The notes under the pieces: generated by a model
Told to the model about the DNA's origin: nothing
Seen by the model: the letters and a program-made list of their open reading frames with translations, nothing else
Databases searched by the model: none
Shown here: positions 1 through 5,211 of the stretch, in pieces
Position numbering within the stretch: the stretch's first letter is position 1
Layout: each line of letters starts with the position of its first letter
Made by a program: the position numbers and the translations under genes
From: Dehalococcoidia bacterium
GTDB taxonomy: Bacteria; Chloroflexota; Dehalococcoidia; Dehalococcoidales; E44-bin46
Length of the DNA: 13,112 bases
Assembly (NCBI GenBank): GCA_020343755.1
Contig: CP070810.1
Coordinates: 993,422 to 1,006,533 of the forward strand
Direction of reading: 5' to 3'

Positions 1-1
1 C

Positions 2-487
2 GGTACCGAGGTGGCTGTGGGCGAGATAGGCGAGGCTCTGTTCAAACCACCCTGGATGATGAAGGAATACTACAAGGCGCCTGACCTCACTGCTCAGGTC
101 ATCAGAGATGGCTGGTTTTACACCGGGGATCTGGTCAGGATGGATGAAGATGGTTACCTTGAGTATGTGGAGAAGAAGTCGTTCATCATAGTCACCCCCT
201 CAGGGCTAAAAATTTCTCCTTGGGAGGTCGAGGAGGTGCTCTTAAGGCATCCCGCTGTTGCCGAAGCAGCCTATGTGGGAGTTAAGGAGGCAGACGGCAC
301 AGCGGTACCTACCGCCTTCATCGCGCTCAAAGAGGGGCAGAGAACTGCCACCGAAGATATAGCCAACTTCTGCCGCCAGAACCTGGCTGACTTCAAGCTA
401 CCTAAGAGATACCAGTTCCTGGGAAGCATTCCCAAGACCGGCTCAGGGAAGATCAACCGCCGCCAGCTTATGCACTTCGACCTATAG
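2..487 (+). CDS. Acyl-CoA synthetase / AMP-dependent ligase, C-terminal part (5' end outside window)
   Basis: This is the last 161 codons of a class I adenylate-forming enzyme, which activates a carboxylic acid as acyl-AMP and usually passes it to CoA. The frame is open from base 2, so the start lies to the left. Visible motifs are DGWFYTGDL (the conserved Y-TGD ribose-binding Asp), GLKISPWEVEE (entry to the mobile C-terminal subdomain) and KTGSGKINRRQL with the conserved adenylation Lys near the C-terminus. The hinge just before GLKISP reads KKSFIIVTPS. The usual GR-K-D/E hinge pattern is not there, which is odd for the family. The substrate cannot be told from this part. The stop is followed after 10 bases by the stop of a converging methyltransferase gene. 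Family call is secure; acyl-CoA ligase versus another adenylating enzyme is inferred. Confidence 0.88.
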   Translation, partial: GTEVAVGEIGEALFKPPWMMKEYYKAPDLTAQVIRDGWFYTGDLVRMDEDGYLEYVEKKSFIIVTPSGLKISPWEVEEVLLRHPAVAEAAYVGVKEADGTAVPTAFIALKEGQRTATEDIANFCRQNLADFKLPKRYQFLGSIPKTGSGKINRRQLMHFDL

Positions 488-497
488 GCGAAAGGGG

Positions 498-1526
498 CTA
501 ACCTAAGCCCTCCCTGAATGAGAAACCCCACGTCAACGTCCTTGCCACCGTCTTCCACTTCCCCTCTTGGAAATAGGCATCCTGGCCTAGGATTAAGCGG
601 GCATAGCAGAAGGGCGGTGCCAGCTTGTAATACCCGGTCAACTCCTTCTCAGCCGGGTCCCTGAGCCAGCTTATAATACCCCCATTGAGCAGGAAAACGC
701 TAGGGTAAATTATCCAGGCGCCCACTATGGACCAGAACATGAAGCCAAAACAGTAACGGTCATCCATCTCCAAGGTTATCGGGGACAGCTTGCGGCATAT
801 ATCCTCCAGGCGAGGCCTGAGGGCAGCCTTGATATGATGGAGAACCCTGGAGTGGCAGATAAGGTCTATCTCCCCCGGCGAGACATGCTTATCCAGGTCA
901 AAGATATCCCCCAGACACACCGCCACCACCTTCTTAGAGGTATCGCTGGCTTCCTGGCGAAGGAAAGCTATGACCTCGTCGTTCAATGCCGGGATCTCAC
1001 GGAAGATAATCTCCCCTCCCTCATACAGAGGTCGGAAAACCTCCTGAGCCACCCCTATGTTGGCCGGGGTGATGTCAAGCCCTATATAGACCAGGGGAAC
1101 ACGGTGCAGCCCCTTAACAACCCGATACCCCAATTCCCCACCGCCAAAGCCCACATCAAGCAAGACCATAGCCTCACCGCTATCTTTAATCCTTTTGACT
1201 CTCAGGATTGCCTGAGAAAGCTCCCAAGTAAATCCGTTTGATACTTTCCTGCCGAAGCTGTGTCTCTCCACCCCGGCAAGCGCCTGGTAGGCACGCCGCT
1301 GCCATTTCTCGAGGGGTAGATCCCCCAACTCAAGCAGCTCGCTCCGCTTCTTCCTGAGCCTGGGGGCAGTAAAGGTCAGCCAGTGAATAAAGCTGAATAT
1401 GGAGCGGGCAGCCTTAAAGAACTGGATGTTGATCTCCGCCGCCTCCCTATATTCGGGGTCATGCCTTAATGACTCCAAATCGGAGATAATCTCCTGAATC
1501 TCCCTCGATCTTTTAGTAGCAAACAA
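498..1526 (-). CDS. SAM-dependent class I methyltransferase, 342 aa, with hydrophobic C-terminal segment
   Basis: Predicted S-adenosylmethionine-dependent methyltransferase of unknown substrate. The SAM-binding motif I is LLDVGFGGGELGYRV (about residues 122-136), followed by YIGLDITP with the acidic residue that would contact the SAM ribose. A motif IV-like stretch, IDLICHSRVLHHI, resembles the LxHH/VLHHL of small-molecule methyltransferases. Residues about 258-288 are strongly hydrophobic and aromatic, suggesting membrane contact or a lipid-like substrate. An open frame begins at a TTG at 1541, but GGAGG at 1539-1535 lies on that codon and is 8 bases before a second in-frame TTG at 1526, so 1526 is preferred. 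The N-terminal 100 residues are basic and helical-looking and match no domain I know. Tail-to-tail with the ligase gene. Confidence 0.8.
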   Translation of the reverse strand: MFATKRSREIQEIISDLESLRHDPEYREAAEINIQFFKAARSIFSFIHWLTFTAPRLRKKRSELLELGDLPLEKWQRRAYQALAGVERHSFGRKVSNGFTWELSQAILRVKRIKDSGEAMVLLDVGFGGGELGYRVVKGLHRVPLVYIGLDITPANIGVAQEVFRPLYEGGEIIFREIPALNDEVIAFLRQEASDTSKKVVAVCLGDIFDLDKHVSPGEIDLICHSRVLHHIKAALRPRLEDICRKLSPITLEMDDRYCFGFMFWSIVGAWIIYPSVFLLNGGIISWLRDPAEKELTGYYKLAPPFCYARLILGQDAYFQEGKWKTVARTLTWGFSFREGLG

Positions 1527-1625
1527 TGAAACAACCTCCAATCTCTACCAAAGCGACACACCGGTATCAAGTTAGCCTACATTAAAAACTTTAGGGTAGT
1601 CAACCGATAGATGCCGGCGCATTAA

Positions 1626-1763
1626 CTAGTGCTCTTTTATCCACTGGATTAGGTCTTCTTTCAGGAGCACTCTTTTCTTACCTATCTTGTGCGAAGGCAG
1701 ACCTTCACTCATAAGTTTGCAAAGAGTTTGATGACTGATTCCAAGAAACTCCTACGCTTCCAT
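1626..1763 (-). pseudogene. Excisionase-type helix-turn-helix remnant with in-frame amber stop
   Basis: On the minus strand the frame 1763-1626 reads MEA, then TAG, then EFLGISHQTLCKLMSEGLP and KIGKKRVLLKEDLIQWIKEH before its stop. This is the layout of the small excisionase/MerR-like helix-turn-helix family (EAAEFLGIS, a recognition helix, IGKKR-V, then a D-L-WI helix). The TAG stands where the family has a residue of the first helix, so the copy looks dead. A TGA just upstream prevents a longer frame. Excisionases assist phage and integrative-element recombinases, so this is probably a relic of a mobile element. I see no intact integrase gene here. Confidence 0.65.
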
Positions 1764-1855
1764 ATTTGGTCATACCTAACTGCCCCACAGCCAGTAGCTT
1801 GTTTAGTCTCACTCCAACGAAATTATAAACTTATAGTGCGGTTGACCACCATCAA

Positions 1856-1975
1856 CTAACTCGGCCTGCTTTCCTGGGCTAAGTTCCCTAAAGTGAGAAG
1901 CCCAATCAGACTCCCATTCTGCACTACTGGCAGCACCCAGACACTGTTATTCGCCCGACTACTAAACCCTCTATT
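1856..1975 (-). pseudogene. CBS-domain fragment
   Basis: A 40-codon minus-strand frame bounded by stops contains LPVVQNGSLIGLLTLGNLA, a typical second half of a CBS domain (P-V-V, N-G, L-I-G-L-L-T, then a D/N-L helix). CBS domains occur in pairs and bind adenosyl ligands, and here only part of one remains. The frame ends soon after the motif. A different frame of the same strand continues with a protein-like ELSPGKQAELVDGG stretch and stops at 1809-1811, so a frameshift or a junction of two old genes is possible. No start codon or ribosome site is seen. Confidence 0.5.
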
Positions 1976-1989
1976 CTAATTAGTCTTTA

Positions 1990-2018
1990 TTGACAGTTAT
2001 TATGTCCTCTGCTATACT
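1990..2018 (+). promoter_or_regulatory. Strong sigma70-type promoter upstream of fabF-like gene
   Basis: TTGACA (1990-1995), a 17-bp spacer and TATACT (2013-2018) form a near-consensus promoter. Transcription would begin near 2025 and give a leader of about 200 bases, which carries the fabG C-terminal remnant, before the fabF-like start at 2222. Confidence 0.6.
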
Positions 2019-2043
2019 AACTACGCTCGCTGAGAGAGCCTGA

Positions 2044-2184
2044 GTAGCGCAACCGACACCGGCAGGTAGATTAGTAACCCCTGGAGATATAGCCAATGTG
2101 GTAGCCTTTCTTTGCAATGAGGAGGCTTTTATGATAAGAGAGCAGATAATCACCATTGACGGAGGCTTCTCACTAGTACCATGA
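2044..2184 (+). pseudogene. fabG-type reductase, C-terminal remnant
   Basis: Frame 2044-2184 reads VAQPTPAGRLVTPGDIANVV, continues with AFLCNEEAFMI, and ends in IITIDGGFSLVP and TGA. This is the C-terminal end of a short-chain dehydrogenase of the 3-oxoacyl-ACP reductase type (PAGR-TP-DIA-VVAFL and the closing DGG). The rest of the protein, including the Rossmann GxxxGxG and the catalytic YxxxK, is missing. A TGA at 2041 closes the frame on the left, although weakly similar codons (LAERA) continue before it. It ends 37 bases before the fabF-like start, so it was probably once the upstream gene of the same operon. Confidence 0.7.
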
Positions 2185-2221
2185 GGTTTTCACCAATAAG
2201 GGAGGATAAAGGAGAAGGATA

Positions 2222-3460
2222 TTGGACAAGAAGCGAGTAGTAGTGACCGGAATGGGCGTTATTTGCCCGATAGGCTTAAATATAGATGAGTACTGGAAGA
2301 ATTTGGTGGCAGGGAAATCAGGCGTTGGTCTTATCACCCGTTTTGATACTAGTAACTACACAGTGAAGGTAGCCGCTATGGTAAACGGCTTTGAACCGAC
2401 ACAATATATGGACTTAAAAACGGTGGAGCGCACGCAGAGGTCCACCCACTTCGCTATAGCAGCGGCTAAGCAAGCGACGGAAGCAGCCGGCTTAGATATG
2501 AGCAAGGAGAAGGCAGAGCGGATAGGAGTTGTAACCAGCCACATGATAGAATGTGCACCTATCGCAGAAGGGTGGGAGACGCTCCAGAAACGAGGCCCAA
2601 GAAGGATAGACCCGCTGTTCTATGCCAAGTCATCACCCAGTATCGTATCCCAGCACGTGGGGGTGTTACTGCGGGCGAGAGGACCCAATACCAGCGTCAA
2701 CAGCCTCTGTGCCAGCGGTGCTGATGCCATAGGGACCTGCCTGAACTTTATCCGCCTAGGCTATGCTGATGTAATGATAGCTGCTCCAACTGATGCCTCA
2801 CTGGATGCCATTACCATAGCCGCTATGGCCAGGGTAGGGGCTCTGTCCACCGAGCCAGACCCAGACAAGGCCTGCCGACCCTTTGACCTCAACCGCAACG
2901 GCTTTGTCTACGGGGAGGGGTCAGGGGCAATGGTACTGGAGACCTATGAGCACGCCAAGAAGCGGGGAGCACCAATCATGGCTGAGGTGGCTGGAGCTGC
3001 CTGGACATTTGATGCCTATGATGCCACCGCTCCCCAGGCGGAAACAGAGGCGGTAGCGATGAGAACCGCCCTTGAAAATGCCGGGGCGAAGCCGGAAGAG
3101 GTTGACTATATCAACGCCCACGGCACCAGCACCAAGCTAAATGATGTCACCGAAACTAGAGCCATCAAAATGGTCTTTGGGGACAGGGCATACCAAATCC
3201 CGATAAGCGCCCATAAGTCTATGTACGGACACATGATAACCGCCGGTGGTGCTGTTGAGTCTATCGGCGTAGTACTGACCCTAATGAACGGGATTATCCC
3301 ACCAACCATACATTATGAGACCCCTGATCAAGAATGCGATCTAGACTATGTAATTAATGTGCCCCGCAAGGCCAAGGTAAACGTCTGCCTGAAAAATAGC
3401 TTCGGTCTTGGCGGGCAGAACTGCTGCCTCGTTTTCAAACGATTTAAGGATGAAAAATAA
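2222..3460 (+). CDS. fabF: Beta-ketoacyl-ACP synthase II-type enzyme (KAS II-like), 412 aa
   Basis: Condensing enzyme of the thiolase fold. Enzymes of this family extend an acyl chain by decarboxylative condensation with malonyl-ACP in cytosolic fatty-acid or polyketide synthesis. The catalytic set is complete: Cys163 in NSLCASGADAIG, His300 in INAHGTSTKLND, and Lys332 and His337 in HKSMYGHMITAGG. A glycine-rich C-terminal NSFGLGGQN is also present. Length matches FabF (about 410). The start is TTG at 2222 with AAAGGAG 7 bases upstream. The motif around the cysteine (SLCASG rather than ACATG) is divergent, so a role in a specialised lipid or secondary pathway is possible. It is the only intact member of an SDR-KAS-SDR set, and its last 11 bases overlap the start of the truncated second reductase. 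Confidence 0.9.
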   Translation: MDKKRVVVTGMGVICPIGLNIDEYWKNLVAGKSGVGLITRFDTSNYTVKVAAMVNGFEPTQYMDLKTVERTQRSTHFAIAAAKQATEAAGLDMSKEKAERIGVVTSHMIECAPIAEGWETLQKRGPRRIDPLFYAKSSPSIVSQHVGVLLRARGPNTSVNSLCASGADAIGTCLNFIRLGYADVMIAAPTDASLDAITIAAMARVGALSTEPDPDKACRPFDLNRNGFVYGEGSGAMVLETYEHAKKRGAPIMAEVAGAAWTFDAYDATAPQAETEAVAMRTALENAGAKPEEVDYINAHGTSTKLNDVTETRAIKMVFGDRAYQIPISAHKSMYGHMITAGGAVESIGVVLTLMNGIIPPTIHYETPDQECDLDYVINVPRKAKVNVCLKNSFGLGGQNCCLVFKRFKDEK

Positions 3461-3569
3461 GACATCTTCTGAACTAGAGGGCAAGGTATCACTAGTAACC
3501 GGTGCCTATAGAGGCATTGGCAAAGCTATTGCCCTCAAGCTGTCATCCCTTTGCTCTAAAGTAGTGTGA
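3450..3569 (+). pseudogene. fabG-type reductase, N-terminal remnant overlapping fabF stop
   Basis: ATG at 3450 overlaps the fabF-like stop by 11 bases. The frame reads ELEGKVSLVTGAYRGIGKAI and then LKLSSLCSKVV, and ends in TGA at 3567-3569. This is the NAD(P)-binding start of a short-chain dehydrogenase (V-TGxxxGIGKAIA). Beyond the TGA the same frame continues as IVSENGAQFG, which still looks like the next strand and loop, then loses similarity. The gene is therefore both nonsense-mutated and truncated. The overlap suggests former translational coupling to the synthase. Confidence 0.72.
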
Positions 3570-3670
3570 ATCGTCAGCGAAAATGGGGCACAATTTGGAC
3601 GATTGTTATTTCAGGTGTGCTATGGTACTGTGTGAAGTCAGTCTCAGAGCATATCCAGTAACTGTGTCTA

Positions 3671-4029
3671 ATCAACTACACCGTAAAAATCCCATTGGAT
3701 GCCCTTGGTTTTACACCGACGTATGTGAAAATTATAAAAGAACATCTAACGAAAATGAATGAATACTGCAAACGATTAGATAGAGAAGGTATTATACCTG
3801 ATTATACAAAAATGGGTGTTGTAGCTTCAAAAGAAACCAGGTTACGCTCAGTCGCTACGGATACCAAAGAACATTCCTCTGTCCAGATGGGGAAGAGAGG
3901 CTTTTTGAATGGCACACTAAGCAAATAGGGCAGAACCTGAGGATCCATTTCTATCCTCTATATCCGGATAGTAATACCATTCTTGTTGGCTATATTGGTC
4001 CTCATCTGAATACATATAGTTATCATTAA
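3671..4029 (+). pseudogene. Frameshifted gene of unknown function
   Basis: Two adjacent frames look like consecutive parts of one protein. The first (open to 3928) contains YTVKIPLDALGFTPTYVK, KEHLTKMNEYCKRLDREG and KETRLRSVATDTKEHS. The second, picked up around 3870-3890 in the other frame, reads CPDGEERLFEWHTKQIG and then NLRIHFYPLYPDSNTILVGY and IGPHLNTYSYH, with a stop at 4027. The second part has the regular hydrophobic pattern of beta strands. I do not recognise the family. No convincing ribosome site precedes it; a TTG at 3695 is the first possible start. A single indel between 3870 and 3900 would join the halves. Confidence 0.45.
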
Positions 4030-4068
4030 CCTCAATATACTGTTGAAATTTTCTACATGGGGAAGTAA

Positions 4069-4081
4069 AATCAGGGTGTCG
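4069..4081 (+). repeat. 13-bp inverted copy of tRNA-Lys core sequence
   Basis: AATCAGGGTGTCG here is repeated exactly, in inverted orientation, at 4175-4187 inside the tRNA-Lys 3' half (anticodon stem, variable loop and first T-stem base). A second stem in the same spot, GGTGTC (4075-4080) with GACACC about 17 bases later, makes a hairpin. Confidence 0.6.
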
Positions 4082-4147
4082 GTTGACCTAGCGTTTTGAC
4101 ACCATGATTCTTCTAAGAACTCCTCAATTGGGTGGGCTTACTAGCTT

Positions 4148-4193
4148 TGGTAGGCCGTGCAGGTCTCGAACCTGCGACACCCTGATTAAAAGT
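4148..4193 (-). tRNA. 3' half of tRNA-Lys(TTT), probable attachment-site scar
   Basis: Read on the minus strand, 4193-4148 parses as the 3' part of a tRNA. It has the anticodon loop CTTTTAA (anticodon TTT), anticodon 3' strand TCAGG, a five-base variable loop, T-stem GCAGG/CCTGC around TTCGAGA, a 7-base acceptor strand, discriminator A and encoded CCA. The 5' half is absent: the next bases (4194 onward) do not form the matching anticodon strand, D-arm or acceptor strand. The break lies at the anticodon loop, a usual crossover point for tyrosine recombinases that use tRNA genes. It is not a functional tRNA gene. Confidence 0.82.
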
Positions 4194-4483
4194 AAGAAGC
4201 CTGATGTGTCACCCCATCCCTCTACATAGCGTTTCGTGTTTTCCTATCTACCAGAGGCAGGGATTTCATATCTGGACATACTATTCAGTACCATGGAGTG
4301 CTACACAGTTTGTCGGCAAAATGTCGGCAAACTAGGTGTTCAAATCACACCGCTACAGGTTCCGATAAACTGTTCCCCATCACCTTATCATCGCCATAGC
4401 CAGTAAAAACGCGAAGTGAGCTTGGTTACGGAGCTTGTAGGAGCAGACTTGCCGCTCATTTAATGAAAAGACGAACATTGTAT
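4194..4483. other. Intergenic stretch, no gene recognised
   Basis: No supported gene on either strand. The only local structure I see is a direct repeat TGTCGGCAAA at 4311-4320 and 4322-4331 (period 11). A 37-codon frame from 4293 lacks a ribosome site and is not called. Confidence 0.5.
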
Positions 4484-4654
4484 GGCCAAAGAGCCTTAGC
4501 CTAGGCATAGCTAACCCCTATAGCTAACACACGTTAGCTATACTATGGCTAACGCTCGTAGCTAACACATGTTAGCTAGGCCATAGCTAACAGTCATAGC
4601 TAACATAGTTATAGCTAACACCCAATCACCCCTACAGGTGTACTCCCCACCCCC

Positions 4655-4678
4655 TTGTAAATCAGTAGCTATTTACAA
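4655..4678. repeat. Perfect 8-bp hairpin inside the palindromic element
   Basis: TTGTAAAT (4655-4662) and ATTTACAA (4671-4678) are perfectly complementary around an 8-base loop that contains TAGCT. Its mirror position in the right arm is not conserved as a hairpin. Confidence 0.6.
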
Positions 4679-4702
4679 CTCCCTACAAATTCTAGCTATG
4701 TA

Positions 4703-4766
4703 TTCCCGGGAATTTTCCCAAAAGTCTTAATGTGGTGCTGGGAAAACTTGGCAATTTCCCCGGGAA
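4703..4766. repeat. Central stem-loop of the palindromic element
   Basis: TTTTCCCA (4713-4720) pairs perfectly with TGGGAAAA (4739-4746) around an 18-base loop. Outside it, TTCCCGGGAA (4703-4712, itself palindromic) faces TTCCCCGGGAA ending at 4766. This is the symmetry centre of the whole element. Confidence 0.65.
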
Positions 4767-5082
4767 GTAGTGAGAAATTCCTAAAGCCTTGTAACCAGGA
4801 GGCGGGGGTACCCCTTGTAGAGGTGATTAGTGGCTTAGCTATAAGCGCCTTAGCTATGTAACTTAGCTATAGCGTAGCTAAGGTGCCTTAGCTATGAGGC
4901 TTAGCTAGACCAAAGCTAAGGCTATTTAGCTATACGAGGTTGGCCTCCCTTAAGTGCTGCTAATCCTCAACTTAAAAGCCGAGGGCTAACTTCACTTTCG
5001 TGCCTTCTGTATTTGCCCGGTAATAGTAAACAAATCGATGATTTGTGGGACTGCACATTATATTCTTCATGTTCAGACGGAC

Positions 5083-5111
5083 TTGACATCTTTTAGTTAT
5101 TATTATACATT
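5083..5111 (+). promoter_or_regulatory. Promoter of the DUF11/caspase-like operon
   Basis: TTGACA (5083-5088), a 17-bp spacer and TACATT (5106-5111), 100 bases before the ATG at 5212. The -35 is perfect and the -10 matches 4 of 6. TATACA at 5104 is an overlapping alternative -10 with a 15-bp spacer. Confidence 0.5.
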
Positions 5112-5211
5112 AGGCTACAATTTATGACCGGATAGGTAAGAGGGATGTAGCTACGCTGAAAAGGCTACCCGTGATTAATGGACTGACCAGACAAATGTAC
5201 AGGGGGTTGAC

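Larger units (their letters stand above)
4495..4932. repeat. Long imperfect inverted repeat built from mirrored 38-bp-period octamer arrays
   Basis: Non-coding element of about 440 bp. The left array has TAGCTAAC at 4508, 4521, 4546 (one mismatch), 4559, 4584, 4597 and 4612, with inverted copies GTTAGCTA at 4533 and 4571 and a degenerate one at 4495. The right array has CTTAGCTA at 4834, 4849, 4862, 4887 and 4900, a variant at 4925, and inverted copies at 4875 and 4913. Each class recurs every 38 bp, and the spacers between octamers (5, 5, 4; then 7 nearest the centre) are the same in both arms when mirrored about 4726. Spacer sequences vary. Between the arrays, 4624-4660 and 4790-4832 are also mutually inverted. 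Many stop codons in all frames rule out coding. Confidence 0.88.

Noticed and set aside
834..1241. 135-codon plus-strand frame inside the methyltransferase gene
   Set aside because: It is antisense to a frame with clear methyltransferase motifs and has no motif of its own.
1626..3600. Recoded stop codons (the in-frame TAG and TGA in three fragments)
   Set aside because: Both TAG and TGA also end intact genes in this window, and the fragments are truncated as well, so decay explains them better.
4332..4350. tRNA T-arm-like stem around TTCAAAT
   Set aside because: The stem register does not match a T-loop and no acceptor or anticodon arm is nearby.
4293..4406. 37-codon plus-strand frame with cysteines
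   Set aside because: No ribosome site or promoter, and it contains the simple TGTCGGCAAA direct repeat.
4495..4932. CRISPR array
   Set aside because: The period is 38 bp, but only 8-bp pieces are conserved, in both orientations and mirrored; there are no repeats and spacers of CRISPR length and no cas genes.
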